Source: Rhodobacteraceae bacterium LMO-JJ12 (GTDB taxonomy: Bacteria; Pseudomonadota; Alphaproteobacteria; Rhodobacterales; Rhodobacteraceae). Taken from it: a stretch of 64,000 nucleotides of DNA. The stretch is from contig JAKGBX010000001.1 of assembly GCA_021555075.1 (NCBI GenBank), positions 310,001 through 374,000 of the forward strand, written 5' to 3'. Both the position numbers and the translations under genes were made by a program. Shown one piece after another: positions 44,306 through 53,067 of this stretch. How positions within the stretch are numbered: position 1 is the stretch's first letter; each line of letters begins with the position of its first letter. The notes beneath the pieces are model-generated. The model saw only the letters and a program-made list of their open reading frames with translations, had not been told where the DNA came from and did not search any database.

Positions 44306-45073
44306 TTAACCCGCTGCCTCCTCATCTCTGAGAAATACCCAGCGGTCGCCCTCGCTCAAGTCTGGGCGGAAACCGTATCCGCCAGTGTCGAAAGTTTTGA
44401 TCTGCTGCGGGTCCATCAATCGGTTCTGGATGATGAACCGTGCCATCGCGCCGCGCGCTTTCTTGGCAAAGAAGCTTACGATTTTGGGCGTTCCACCGCG
44501 CATTTCCTGAAAAACCGGGGTGATCACCCTCAGCTTCAGGGCGTCGCGATCCACAGCATTGAAATACTCTTCGCTGGCGCAATTGATCAACGTATCTGCA
44601 CCTGTCTCGACACCCTGATCGTTTAACGCCTGCGCAATCCGGTCGCCCCAGAACGCGTAGAGGTTCTTGCCCCTTCGGTTCTTCAGCCTGCTGCCCATTT
44701 CCATCCGGTGGGGCTCAATCGCATCGGTCGGACGCAGCAGGCCATACATCCCCGACAGGATGCGCAGGTGTTCTGCCGCCCATGCCATTTCGGCTTCGTC
44801 CAGCGACTTGGCCTCAAGACCCGCATAGGTGTCGCCGTCAAACATCAGCGCCGCTGCGCCGCGTTCCATGGTGCCAAAATCGCGATACCTATGATAATTC
44901 AGCTTGGAAAGTGCGGTGCTGATCCCCATCAACTTGCCGATCTCGGCCTGCGAAAGCCCGCGCGCCGTGGCGGCAAGTTTTTGTGCTTCGTGTTGAAACA
45001 TTGGCTCGGTCAGAGCGAATTTCGCCTCTGGGTTTTCGTTCAGCCGTTTGGCCGGTGACACAACAATCAGCAT
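44306..45073 (-). CDS. yaaA: YaaA-family peroxide-stress protein
   Basis: The 255-residue protein starts MLIVVSPAKRLNENPE and carries LSKLNYHRYRDF, AALMFDGDTYAGLEAKSL, RILSGMYGLLRPTDAIEPHR and VRVITPVFQE-like text. This is full-length YaaA (DUF328). E. coli YaaA lowers free intracellular iron during hydrogen peroxide stress and binds DNA. Cytoplasmic. It is convergent with the hybrid kinase gene (12 bp between stops) and lies downstream of recQ on the same strand with a 45-bp gap. Confidence 0.95.
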   Translation of the reverse strand: MLIVVSPAKRLNENPEAKFALTEPMFQHEAQKLAATARGLSQAEIGKLMGISTALSKLNYHRYRDFGTMERGAAALMFDGDTYAGLEAKSLDEAEMAWAAEHLRILSGMYGLLRPTDAIEPHRMEMGSRLKNRRGKNLYAFWGDRIAQALNDQGVETGADTLINCASEEYFNAVDRDALKLRVITPVFQEMRGGTPKIVSFFAKKARGAMARFIIQNRLMDPQQIKTFDTGGYGFRPDLSEGDRWVFLRDEEAAG

Positions 45074-45118
45074 TTTAATCCACCTCGCAGAGCGCGCATT
45101 CGGCGCATCGTTCTGTCG

Positions 45119-47158
45119 CTATCCTACGTCTCGCAAGACTTCCAGAAATGCCTCGCCAAATCGTTCTGCGCGGCGTTCGCCCAGAAGTCGCGTTATCGCA
45201 CCGCTGTCCTTGGGGCGCATTTCGGCGACCTTGGCCAGCAGGGACGCGGAACAACTCATCGGCTTTTGTGTGCCCGCTTCGCCGCGTGCAAGATCAGCCT
45301 GCACCTTCAACAATCGGTCAAACACATCGCCCGCGTCACGCCCGGCCAGCTTGCGGCGGCTGGGATGAACCGGCAAGACCTCGCCCGCGATCACCTCGAG
45401 AAAGGCAGCGCCATAGCGTTCGAGCTTCTTCGCGCCCACGCCCGAGATATGGGCCATTTCGTCGAGCGTCGTGGGCCGCCGCTCGGCCATTTCGATCAGC
45501 GTGCGGTCATTGAAAATGATATAGGCGGGAACAGATTGTGTCTCGGCCAGCGCGCGGCGTTTGGCTTTGAGCGCCGACAGAAGCGGCGCATCTTCGTCTG
45601 ACACCAAGGCCTTGACCGCAACGCGCCCGGGTGGGGATTTCACTGCGTCCTTGCGCAGTATAATGCTTTCGTCACCCCTCAGGATCGGGTGTGCGGCCTC
45701 GGTCATCTTCAAGGCGCCGTGGCGCTCGGGATCAGGACGGCAAAGGTCGTGGCCCATGATCTGGAGGAAGATTGCCTGCCATTGTGCGCGCGAATACTCC
45801 TTGCCGACACCGAAAGTCGGTAGGTCATCATGGCCGCGGGCGCGCACCTTGTCGGTTGTATTGCCGGTCAGAATATCAATCAAATGCCCGGCACCAAACC
45901 ATTCGCCGGTGCGCAGGATCGCCGAGAGCGCCTTGCGCACAGCTTGGGTGCCGTCAAACACTTCCACCGGATTGTCGCAAACATCGCAGTTACCGCAATT
46001 TTCGGTGGGTTCCCCGAAATAGCCAAGCAGCGCCTTGCGTCGACAATCCTGAGCTTCGGCCAGCCCCAAAAGCGCGTTCAGCCGCCCATGGTCCGCCACC
46101 CGCCGCTCGGGCGGGGCAAGGCCTTCGTCGATCTGGCTGCGGCGCAGGCGAATATCGTCGGGGCCATAGAGCGTGAGGGTTTCGGCGGGCGCCCCGTCGC
46201 GGCCTGAACGGCCGATCTCTTGGTAATAGGCTTCGATGCTTTTGGGCAGATCGGCATGGGCGACCCAGCGGATGTCGGGTTTGTCGACGCCCATGCCAAA
46301 AGCCACTGTGGCAACGACGATCAACTCGTCTTCGGTATTGAAGCGATGCTCAACCTGGCGCCGGTCATCGGCCTCCATCCCGCCATGATAGTGGCAAGCA
46401 TTGTGCCCCGCCTCGCGCAACGCTTGGGCCAGACCTTCGGTCTTGGCACGGGTGCCGCAATAAACGATGCCGGATTGGCCCTTGCGCGCGGCGGCGAACT
46501 CGAGAATTTGCTTGCGTGGACTGTTCTTGGCGGCAAATGCAAGATGGATGTTGGGCCGGTCGAAGCCGTGCAAAAACACCTCGGGCGGATGGCCACCAAA
46601 CAGCCGCGCGACAATCTCGTCTCGGGTTTCGGCATCGGCGGTTGCAGTGAAGGCGGCCAACGGCACATCCAAAGCACGACGCAATTCGCCGATACGCAGA
46701 TAATCGGGACGAAAATCGTGGCCCCACTGGCTGACGCAATGGGCTTCGTCGACCGCGATCAGCCCAACGCCGATGCGCCGCAACATGCCCATGGCTGACC
46801 CCGCCGCCAGCCGCTCGGGCGCGATGTAGAGCAGTTTGAGCCGCCCTTCCTCCAGCGCCTGCCAGACGGCATCCGTCTCTTCAGGAGTGTTGCCCGAGGT
46901 AAGCGCGCCGGCCTCGACCCCGGCTTCGCGAAGGAAGCGCACCTGATCGCGCATCAGTGCAATCAGTGGTGAAATCACCACGGTAACGCCATCGCGCAGC
47001 AAGGCCGGCAATTGGAAACACAGGGATTTTCCGCCGCCCGTAGGCATGATCGCGAGCACGTTGCGGCCCGTGGCCACGGCCTCGACAATATCTTCCTGGC
47101 CGGGACGAAAGGCATCGAATCCGAATATGTCGCTCAGCAGCGTGGCAGCGCTTTGCAT
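45119..47158 (-). CDS. recQ: ATP-dependent DNA helicase RecQ
   Basis: The protein has 679 residues from ATG 47158 (MQSAATLLSDIFGFDAFRPG). Motif I is IMPTGGGKSLCFQLPAL and motif II is AVDEAHCVSQWGHDFRPDYL. The helicase C-terminal lobe is followed by the RQC zinc Cys set (CRRKALLGYFGE, CGNCDVCDNP). The C-terminal HRDC domain reads LIEMAERRPTTLDEMAHISG. RecQ unwinds 3'-to-5' in recombination and fork repair. Eighteen extra upstream codons are not family-like. Same strand as yaaA. Confidence 0.96.
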   Translation of the reverse strand: MQSAATLLSDIFGFDAFRPGQEDIVEAVATGRNVLAIMPTGGGKSLCFQLPALLRDGVTVVISPLIALMRDQVRFLREAGVEAGALTSGNTPEETDAVWQALEEGRLKLLYIAPERLAAGSAMGMLRRIGVGLIAVDEAHCVSQWGHDFRPDYLRIGELRRALDVPLAAFTATADAETRDEIVARLFGGHPPEVFLHGFDRPNIHLAFAAKNSPRKQILEFAAARKGQSGIVYCGTRAKTEGLAQALREAGHNACHYHGGMEADDRRQVEHRFNTEDELIVVATVAFGMGVDKPDIRWVAHADLPKSIEAYYQEIGRSGRDGAPAETLTLYGPDDIRLRRSQIDEGLAPPERRVADHGRLNALLGLAEAQDCRRKALLGYFGEPTENCGNCDVCDNPVEVFDGTQAVRKALSAILRTGEWFGAGHLIDILTGNTTDKVRARGHDDLPTFGVGKEYSRAQWQAIFLQIMGHDLCRPDPERHGALKMTEAAHPILRGDESIILRKDAVKSPPGRVAVKALVSDEDAPLLSALKAKRRALAETQSVPAYIIFNDRTLIEMAERRPTTLDEMAHISGVGAKKLERYGAAFLEVIAGEVLPVHPSRRKLAGRDAGDVFDRLLKVQADLARGEAGTQKPMSCSASLLAKVAEMRPKDSGAITRLLGERRAERFGEAFLEVLRDVG

Positions 47159-47230
47159 GGTTGTCCTGTGATTGGCTTTTCTGCTCTTGGAGGCACAATC
47201 ACATTTTAACAAAACGCGAACAAGGTCCGA

Positions 47231-47515
47231 TCAGCCGAATAGGATGGCAGGCAGGATGAAATCTCTCAGGGAGATGATGATGATGAACACCACAAGAGGT
47301 GCCAGATCGAGCGGGCGCGTATCCGGCAGGATATTGCGGATCGGCTGGTAGATCGGTTCAAGAAGCTTGTTCAGCCCATACCAGAGCTGTGCCACGAAGG
47401 GCTGATTCAGGTTCAAGACCTGAAAATTGATCAGCCAGCTCATGATGATATGGGCCAGAAGGATATAGAAGGCGACCGTGAGAATGAGCGCCAAGGGCCC
47501 GTAGAGTGCCATCAT
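47231..47515 (-). CDS. yggT: YggT-family membrane protein
   Basis: The 94-residue protein has two hydrophobic helices (about 6-30 and 70-92). Between them is the YggT signature WLINFQVLNLNQPFVAQLWY, then LLEPIYQPIRNILPDTRPLDL, which identify the family. YggT proteins are linked to osmotic shock tolerance and cell-division-associated SepF-type clusters; function is not settled. ATG 47515 or 47512 starts it. The longer open frame up to 48013 is antisense to the transporter gene. Confidence 0.92.
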   Translation of the reverse strand: MMALYGPLALILTVAFYILLAHIIMSWLINFQVLNLNQPFVAQLWYGLNKLLEPIYQPIRNILPDTRPLDLAPLVVFIIIISLRDFILPAILFG

Positions 47516-47668
47516 GTTTCGCTTCCCTTGCTTGGTATTGTTGTGCGCCCAACACGTAAGCGCGGGGCCGCGAAAGGGCAAGGGTGCCGCCTTGAACCCG
47601 GTGAATCTAATCCTTGCCAGCAAATCCTTAAGTCTGTCTAACTGAGCCTTGCAAATGGGGAGTGGGAA

Positions 47669-49051
47669 ATGCGGATGGTTTCCGCGCGAAAGCGCATTTG
47701 GGGCTGGTGGTTTTTTGATTGGGCGAGCCAGCCCTACAACACTTTGGTACTCACCTTTATTTTCGGCCCCTATTTCGCCGAGACGGTTCGCGAAACCCTG
47801 GTCGCTCAGGGCATGGAGCTTTCCTTGGCCAAGGCGCAGGCTCAAGCGTATTGGGGATATGGGCTGACTGTTTCGGGCATACTGATTGCCGTCATGGCGC
47901 CGATCCTGGGGGCCTTTGCCGACAGCACGGGACGCAAGATGCCATGGGTGTGGCTGTTCTCGGCACTCTATGTGCTGGGCTCGGGCGCGCTTTGGTATAC
48001 CGCGCCCGAGCAATTCAGCGTGGTTCGCACGCTGATTCTGTTTGGTGTCGGTCTGATCGGGATGGAGTTTGCCACCATTTTCACCAATGCGATGCTGCCG
48101 ACGCTGGGCAACAAGCAGGAGATCGGCAAGATTTCAGGCTCTGGCTGGGCCTTTGGCTATATTGGCGGTGTGGTGGCATTGGCCATTATGCTGTTGCTGT
48201 TTCAGGCGGGCGGAGACGGGCGCACCATGCTGGGGATCGAACCCGTTCTTGGTCTTGATCCGGCCACGGGTGCCGATACCCGCGCTGTGGGGCCGCTGAC
48301 GGCGGTCTGGTACGTTGTGTTTATGATCCCGTTCTTCCTCTGGGTGCGGGACGTAAAAGATCCGCTGCATGAGCGTTACAAGTTCGGCAAGGCGATGAAA
48401 GACCTTGGCGGAACACTCAGGGCGTTGCCGCGTCATCCCAGCCTGCTGACCTATCTTGGATCATCAATGCTCTATCGCGATGCGCTCAACGGGGTTTACA
48501 CGTTCGGCGGCATTTACGCTTCGGGTGTGCTCAACTGGCCGATCATGAAAATCGGTATTTTCGGCATCATTGGCGCGCTTGCCGGGGCGCTTTTTGCCTG
48601 GATCGGTGGCAAGGCTGATCGTGCCTTTGGCCCCAAGCCGGTGATTATCACCTGTATTCTTGTGTTGGTCGCCACGTCGATCGCTATCATCCTCATCTCG
48701 CGCGAGAGTGTCTTTGGCATGGCGGTTGGGCCCGAATCACAATTGCCCGATATTGCCTTTTTCGTCTGTGGCGGGTTGATCGGGGCGGCGGGAGGCGCGC
48801 TGCAATCGGCCAGCCGCACCATGGTCGTGTGGCAATCGAACCCCAAACGTATGACCGAGGCATTCGGCCTATATGCGTTGTCGGGCAAGGCCACCACCTT
48901 CCTCGCGCCTGCTCTGATCGCCGTGGTTTCGGACATAAGCGGAAGCCAGCGAATCGGGATTATGCCGATTGCAGGGCTGTTTCTTGTCGGGCTGATCCTG
49001 CTAATATGGGTCAAACCCGAGGGAGAGCACGCCAAATGGTCCGTTACCTAA
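47669..49051 (+). CDS. MFS transporter, UMF1/Atg22-like
   Basis: The 460-residue integral membrane protein has about 12 helices. The N-terminus WGWWFFDWASQPYNTLVLTF with EFATIFTNAMLPTL and KISGSGWAFGYIGG is characteristic of the Atg22/UMF1 branch of the major facilitator superfamily. The fungal relative exports amino acids from the vacuole; bacterial members are not well characterised. It overlaps the start of mepA by 16 bp, so they are probably one transcript. Confidence 0.9.
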   Translation: MRMVSARKRIWGWWFFDWASQPYNTLVLTFIFGPYFAETVRETLVAQGMELSLAKAQAQAYWGYGLTVSGILIAVMAPILGAFADSTGRKMPWVWLFSALYVLGSGALWYTAPEQFSVVRTLILFGVGLIGMEFATIFTNAMLPTLGNKQEIGKISGSGWAFGYIGGVVALAIMLLLFQAGGDGRTMLGIEPVLGLDPATGADTRAVGPLTAVWYVVFMIPFFLWVRDVKDPLHERYKFGKAMKDLGGTLRALPRHPSLLTYLGSSMLYRDALNGVYTFGGIYASGVLNWPIMKIGIFGIIGALAGALFAWIGGKADRAFGPKPVIITCILVLVATSIAIILISRESVFGMAVGPESQLPDIAFFVCGGLIGAAGGALQSASRTMVVWQSNPKRMTEAFGLYALSGKATTFLAPALIAVVSDISGSQRIGIMPIAGLFLVGLILLIWVKPEGEHAKWSVT

Positions 49052-49896
49052 CCGCCATACTTCTGAGCCTTACCATCGCGTTTCCGGCCATCGCGGCGGA
49101 AAAGCAGGCCAAACAGCTTTTCGGAGCCAAACGCTTGGGCTCTGCGCAAAAATCTGCGCCGCATGGCAGCTATGCCAAAGGCTGTATCGCCGGGGCCGTT
49201 CGTTTGCCCGAAACCGGCCCGACCTGGCAGGCAATGCGGCTTTCGCGCAACCGCAACTGGGGCCACCCGGAAACCATTGACTACATTCGCACCCTGTCCG
49301 CTTTTGCTGCGCGGCAACCGGGCTGGAAGGGGCTCTATATTGGTGATATCTCGCAACCTCGGGGCGGGCCGATGTTGACCGGGCATCGTAGCCATCAGAT
49401 CGGGCTGGACGTCGACATCTGGATGCTGCCGCCCAAACGGCTTGATCTGTCGAGTGGCGAGCGTGAGAAGCTTTCATCGATCTCGATGCGCCGGTCCAAA
49501 GGCGCCTATACCAACGGGGATTGGAGCAACCAGCACCGCGAGATTCTCAAGGCGGCCGCTTCGGACCCCCGGGTGGCGCGGATTTTTGTCTTTCCGGGGG
49601 CCAAGGTTGATATGTGCAAATGGGCCAAGGGCAATCGCAAATGGCTGAGCAAGATCCGGCCATGGTGGGGGCATCATTACCATTTCCATGTTCGTCTGAA
49701 ATGCCCCAGGGGGATGCGCGGCTGTGTCAATCAGGCCGATCCGCCGGCAGGGGATGGCTGTAATGAGGCACAGGAATGGGTGAACAACATTCTCAACCCG
49801 CCGCCGCCCGACCCAAATTACAAGCCCAAGAAGCGCCGTGAACTGGTGCTTTCTGATCTGCCCAGCCAATGCGTCGACGTCTTGCGCTCGCGCTAG
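49036..49896 (+). CDS. mepA: Penicillin-insensitive murein endopeptidase MepA
   Basis: The protein has 286 residues from ATG 49036, which lies inside the transporter gene's end. A signal peptide ([18 protein letters not shown]) precedes the M74 peptidase. Zinc and catalytic motifs are [20 protein letters not shown] and [15 protein letters not shown]. Several cysteines (KGCIAG, DMCKW, LKCP, GCVNQ, DGCN) can form the known disulfides. MepA cuts D-Ala-meso-DAP cross-links in the periplasm. It overlaps the next gene by 28 bp. Confidence 0.95.
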   Translation: MVRYLTAILLSLTIAFPAIAAEKQAKQLFGAKRLGSAQKSAPHGSYAKGCIAGAVRLPETGPTWQAMRLSRNRNWGHPETIDYIRTLSAFAARQPGWKGLYIGDISQPRGGPMLTGHRSHQIGLDVDIWMLPPKRLDLSSGEREKLSSISMRRSKGAYTNGDWSNQHREILKAAASDPRVARIFVFPGAKVDMCKWAKGNRKWLSKIRPWWGHHYHFHVRLKCPRGMRGCVNQADPPAGDGCNEAQEWVNNILNPPPPDPNYKPKKRRELVLSDLPSQCVDVLRSR

Positions 49897-50780
49897 GCGC
49901 GGTGCTCGCTCTGGGGGTTGGCCTTGCTGGGCAGGCCCGGCAGGAACGTGCAGACGCGGCCTATCTGGGGTCTTTCACATGGCGGCTGAACGACCCGGCA
50001 TTCGGCGGGTTCTCGGGGCTTGAGCTTTCACGGGATGGCACCCGGTTCACGGCGATTTCCGACCGCGGTTTTCGTGTCGACGGGCGATTGCAACGCCGTG
50101 CAGGGGTGATCACAGCGGTCCGCGCCGGAGCGATTCACCCGCTGCTCGACCCGGATGGGAAACGCCTGACCGGGGCGCGGAATGATCCCGAAGGGCTGGC
50201 CATTCGCGACGACGGGCGCAGCTTCGTCTCGTTTGAGGGGGTGCATCGGGTCTGGGCATATCCCAACCCGGACGGACGCGCCAGACGGCTGCCCCGCCAT
50301 CCGGATTTCAAGCACATGCAAGGCAACTCCTCTCTTGAAGCCCTCGCCATCGACAGGCGCGGCTGGCTCTATACGCTGCCCGAACGCTCGGGCAAGATGA
50401 CGCGACCATTCCCGCTATACCGTTTTCGCAACGGCACCTGGGACAAGAAACTTGTCATCCCGCGGCGGGGGCATTTTCTTCCCGTAGGTGCCGATTTCGG
50501 GCCTGACGGGCGGTTGTATTTGCTCGAACGTGATTTTGCCGGTGTTGGTTTCCGTAGTCGCGTGCGCAGTTTTGCGATCTCGGAGGCGAGTGTATACGAT
50601 GAACGTGAACATCTGGTTACCGGCACGGCACGGCACGATAACCTCGAAGGTATCGCGGCCTGGCGTGACGGGCAGGGGCGCATTCGTCTCACGATGATTT
50701 CGGATGACAATTATCGCTTCTTCCAACGCACCGAGTTTGTGGAATACGCGCTTCCCGCGCCTCTTGCCAAGACGGACTGA
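49869..50780 (+). CDS. Esterase-like activity of phytase family protein
   Basis: The 303-residue protein has a signal-like N-terminus ([20 protein letters not shown]) and a beta-propeller type body. Phytase-like landmarks are [40 protein letters not shown], and [20 protein letters not shown] at the end. This is the family often called esterase-like activity of phytase; real substrates are unknown. It is translated from an ATG within the 3' end of mepA, so it is part of the transporter-mepA transcript. Confidence 0.85.
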   Translation: MRRRLALALGAVLALGVGLAGQARQERADAAYLGSFTWRLNDPAFGGFSGLELSRDGTRFTAISDRGFRVDGRLQRRAGVITAVRAGAIHPLLDPDGKRLTGARNDPEGLAIRDDGRSFVSFEGVHRVWAYPNPDGRARRLPRHPDFKHMQGNSSLEALAIDRRGWLYTLPERSGKMTRPFPLYRFRNGTWDKKLVIPRRGHFLPVGADFGPDGRLYLLERDFAGVGFRSRVRSFAISEASVYDEREHLVTGTARHDNLEGIAAWRDGQGRIRLTMISDDNYRFFQRTEFVEYALPAPLAKTD

Positions 50781-50851
50781 GCAGGGTAGATGCGGCGCGT
50801 TCCCAAGAGGGAGCCATGTCGCCGCAACCATGTTAAAAACGGGCTATATTC

Positions 50852-51496
50852 ATGACTATGAAACACCTTCCCGGCATTCTTGCCATGGCCGCCATCGTGG
50901 TGGTTTCGAATATTCTTGTTCAATTTCTGCTGCTTGATGGGCTGCTGACCTGGGGGGCGTTTACCTATCCGTTGGCCTTCCTGGTGACGGATGTGATGAA
51001 CCGCGTCTATGGCCCCGGACCGGCGCGGCGGGTGGTGGTGGCGGGGTTTGTCACCGGTGTGATCTGTTCGCTGATCGGATCGCAGATCATGTTGCAGGGC
51101 GACGGGTATGAATATGCCGCTGTGCCGCTGCGGGTAGCCGTCGCTTCGGGCATCGCGTTTCTGGCGGCGCAACTGACTGATATTGCGGTGTTTCATCGGT
51201 TCCGTGGGGGCGCATGGTGGCGCGCGCCGCTGGTGTCGACGTTCATCGGCTCGGCGCTGGATACGGCGTTGTTTTTCAGCATTGCATTTTCCGCTTCGGT
51301 GACGCTTTTCGGCGCGAACGCAGATGCGGCGATCAATTGGGCTTGGGGGCCTGCCCCGTTCCTATTGGTGGGACCAGAGGCGCCGCTTTGGGTCAGTCTT
51401 GCGGTGGCCGACTGGATGGTCAAACTTGCCATTTCTTTAATCGCACTTGTGCCGTTCCGCATCATCGTGGGGACTCTTGGGGCACGGACCACATGA
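50852..51496 (+). CDS. yhhQ: Queuosine precursor transporter (YhhQ/VUT family)
   Basis: The 214-residue protein has about six hydrophobic helices. Signatures are ILVQFLLLDGLLTWGAFTYP, FLVTDVMNRVYGPGPARRVV and FIGSALDTALFFSIAFSAS. The family (DUF165) takes up preQ0/preQ1 or queuine for tRNA queuosine. Starting ATG could be 50852 or 50858. No queuosine biosynthesis gene or clear preQ1 riboswitch is adjacent. The structured arfB leader follows it by about 50 bp. Confidence 0.92.
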   Translation: MTMKHLPGILAMAAIVVVSNILVQFLLLDGLLTWGAFTYPLAFLVTDVMNRVYGPGPARRVVVAGFVTGVICSLIGSQIMLQGDGYEYAAVPLRVAVASGIAFLAAQLTDIAVFHRFRGGAWWRAPLVSTFIGSALDTALFFSIAFSASVTLFGANADAAINWAWGPAPFLLVGPEAPLWVSLAVADWMVKLAISLIALVPFRIIVGTLGARTT

Positions 51497-51565
51497 TTTT
51501 GTTTGACATCTGCTCTCCTCATGCCAAGCTGAGGGTAGGCGAAACAAATGAAAGGAGGTGCTCTT

Positions 51566-51622
51566 GTGTCTAAAGAGATCATGGAGAAACGCGTCGGAAC
51601 AGTTTGGGAGACGCAGACCTGA
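51566..51622 (+). CDS. Tiny ORF (18 codons) with strong Shine-Dalgarno
   Basis: GTG 51566 follows AAGGAGG at ideal spacing (seven bases) and encodes VSKEIMEKRVGTVWETQT before TGA. An in-frame ATG at 51548 would add MKGGAL but then the SD lies inside the ORF. The Shine-Dalgarno is one arm of the 11-bp helix described for the leader, so translation should be off unless that helix opens. The peptide is too short for homology; it might be a leader peptide, or a small functional peptide conserved in relatives. Confidence 0.5.
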   Translation: MSKEIMEKRVGTVWETQT

Positions 51623-51689
51623 GGCAGACCTCGGGTCTTGAGAGACCCCAAATTGGTGAGACCTAACCGTAGCACCTCCTTAATTCTCG

Positions 51690-51719
51690 AAGGGCCGTTT
51701 CCTCGCCGAAACGGCCCTT
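51690..51719 (+). terminator. Intrinsic terminator between tiny ORF and arfB
   Basis: AAGGGCCGTTT and AAACGGCCCTT form a perfect 11-bp stem with loop CCTCGCCG, followed by TTCGTTGTTT. It lies 119 bp before the arfB ATG, so either it ends a separate small RNA or it attenuates arfB. Confidence 0.88.
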
Positions 51720-51838
51720 TTCGTTGTTTGGTGGAGATGGGGCGCACGGTGGGGTAATGTTTGGCCCTGGGGCGCAAAATGTGGGGGTGACTCCCGGCTG
51801 ACATGCGTCTGACTCGCGGCTGCCGTTGGAAATGAGAA

Positions 51839-52252
51839 ATGTCGTTAAGAATTACTGATGAAATCCTAATCGAAGACTGGGAGTTAACGGAAAGTTTCAC
51901 CCGCTCATCCGGTCCGGGCGGTCAGAACGTTAACAAAGTGTCAACGGCGGTCGAGCTGCGGTTTGAGGCCGACCGCTCGCCCAATCTGCCCGGCCCGGTG
52001 AAGGCGCGGCTGCGTCGGCTGGCGGGGCGACGCTGGACCAAAGAGGGTGCGATTGTGATTTTCGCCGAGGAGACCCGGAGTCAGGCGCGCAATAGAGAGA
52101 TCGCGCGGGAGCGTCTGGTCGAGTTGATCCGCGCGGCGCTGGTCAAGCCCAAACGGCGGGTGCCGACGAAACCAACGCGGGGGTCGAAGGAGCGGCGTTT
52201 GAAGGCGAAGAAGGTGCGGGGAGAGGTGAAGAAGTTGCGGGGGAGGTTGTAG
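51839..52252 (+). CDS. arfB: ArfB, peptidyl-tRNA hydrolase for ribosome rescue
   Basis: The 137-residue release-factor-like protein has the catalytic GGQ at residues 27-29 in TRSSGPGGQNVNKVSTAVEL. A basic C-terminal tail (KPKRRVPTKPTRGSKERRLK...) enters the empty mRNA channel of stalled ribosomes. It hydrolyses peptidyl-tRNA on non-stop complexes, the job of E. coli YaeJ, with nearly the same length (140). GGA sits nine bases before ATG 51839. The upstream leader with a terminator suggests conditional expression. A 7-bp hairpin follows its stop. Confidence 0.95.
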   Translation: MSLRITDEILIEDWELTESFTRSSGPGGQNVNKVSTAVELRFEADRSPNLPGPVKARLRRLAGRRWTKEGAIVIFAEETRSQARNREIARERLVELIRAALVKPKRRVPTKPTRGSKERRLKAKKVRGEVKKLRGRL

Positions 52253-52271
52253 GATGGGCCGTTCGCCCATC
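52253..52271 (+). terminator. Hairpin immediately after arfB
   Basis: GATGGGC-CGTTC-GCCCATC begins one base after the arfB stop codon; a short T4 run occurs further downstream at 52281-52284. Probably the arfB transcript end or 3' stabiliser. Confidence 0.55.
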
Positions 52272-52363
52272 AATCTACAGTTTTAGGTGCGCAGAATGCC
52301 CGCCTAACGCTCGTTTATTTATTTTGAATTGCAGCGAAGTTTCTGTCAAAGTTGGTTTAGTGG

Positions 52364-52446
52364 GCTGCTGGGTATCTGGGTTTGGACCCCAGTCCCAGCA
52401 GCGCCGCGGTTCCCGAGCCATGCTCGGAGGCAAACTCCTTGTGGAG
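52364..52446. repeat. Cluster of three hairpins between arfB and the orphan integrase-like gene
   Basis: First, GCTGCTGGG (52364-52372) pairs with CCCAGCAGC (52394-52402) around an inner CTGGG/CCCAG. Second, CCGAGC-CAT-GCTCGG (52413-52427). Third, CTCC-TTGT-GGAG (52435-52446). No U-run follows the large one. They may be the terminator region of the orphan gene on the minus strand, or the edge of an inserted segment. Confidence 0.45.
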
Positions 52447-52454
52447 GGGAGCGC

Positions 52455-53015
52455 CTATTCCTCAATCATTGTCATCGCATTGATGACGTTTGCTATTTTT
52501 TGGGCCTCGCCAGCCTTCAGGTCGTGGGGCAAACCAACTATACGAACAATCACGTCTGGGCGTATTGGGATCGGTAGTTCTAAGACGTCAATCCCGTTTG
52601 AATTATTGATTTGACCAGCGTCAACAGTGTTATTTTTCCCAAAAATGGGCTTGGGTTGAACAGGCACTGCGGTATCACTTGCAGCAGTCTTTTTAGTGGT
52701 TCGCTGACTAGTTATCTTAAAACCTGTTGGGTCTTCTTTATAGCGAAGAAAATCTGCGACTGCAGTCGACACTCTGGATTTGTAGGTGCGAAGGCTATCA
52801 GGGGTAAATTTTGCGCCTTCCAAGTTAGCAAACCGCTGCATGATGTTGTCGAGGTCAATTTTCCGAACATCTGAAAAATCTTCCTCGCCTATGGCTTCCA
52901 TGACTCGGCCCACGGCAATTCTGCGGGCACGCATTGTTCCAACCTTTCCCAATCCCTTGTCGGCCAAGTAGTCGAGAAATGCTTGTACGTCATTGCCTGA
53001 ATAACCCGCGCTCAT
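52455..53015 (-). CDS. Orphan protein with phage-integrase N-terminal-like (SAM-like) domain
   Basis: The protein has 186 residues from ATG 53015, which has AAGGAGA upstream. Residues about 1-100 look like the core-binding SAM-like domain of tyrosine recombinases (DVQAFLDYLADKGLGKVGTM, TPDSLRTYKSRVSTAVADFL). There is no catalytic R..H.R..Y domain after it. A linker rich in T/K/A (about 105-125) leads to a C-terminal strand-rich segment with LELPIPIRPDVIVRIVGLPH. Base composition is visibly AT-richer than its neighbours, suggesting horizontal origin. It may be a DNA-binding regulator; I do not know its function. Confidence 0.7.
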   Translation of the reverse strand: MSAGYSGNDVQAFLDYLADKGLGKVGTMRARRIAVGRVMEAIGEEDFSDVRKIDLDNIMQRFANLEGAKFTPDSLRTYKSRVSTAVADFLRYKEDPTGFKITSQRTTKKTAASDTAVPVQPKPIFGKNNTVDAGQINNSNGIDVLELPIPIRPDVIVRIVGLPHDLKAGEAQKIANVINAMTMIEE

Positions 53016-53038
53016 GATGATTCTCCTTTCAAGAACCA

Positions 53039-53067
53039 TCTATAGACGCGTCCAACGTCAACGTCAA
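53039..53067 (-). promoter_or_regulatory. Sigma-70-like promoter for the orphan gene with overlapping inverted repeat
   Basis: On the minus strand TTGACG (53067-53062), a 17-bp spacer and TATAGA (53044-53039) form a good promoter 24 bp upstream of ATG 53015. The spacer contains GCGTCCA (plus strand 53048-53054), whose inverted copy TGGACGC lies at 53085-53091; extended, the arms match at nine of ten bases. TTGACG repeats twice in tandem. A regulator, possibly the product itself, could bind here. Confidence 0.6.

Larger units (their letters stand above)
51503..51730 (+). ncRNA. Structured leader or small RNA with SD-sequestering helix, upstream of arfB
   Basis: A TTGACA -35 candidate lies at 51503. 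AAGGAGGTGCT (51552-51562) pairs perfectly over 11 bp with AGCACCTCCTT (51671-51681), enclosing an 18-codon ORF and a GGGTCT-TGAG-AGACCC hairpin (51633-51648). An intrinsic terminator follows at 51690-51719. CACCTCCTTA at 51673 is identical to the 3' tail of 16S rRNA. Together this reads as a translational switch, an attenuator for arfB, or an autonomous sRNA of about 200 nt. I do not recognise it as a known family. Confidence 0.6.

Noticed and set aside
47231-48013. 260-codon minus-strand frame containing yggT
   Set aside because: Only the last 94 codons are YggT-like; the rest is antisense to the transporter gene.
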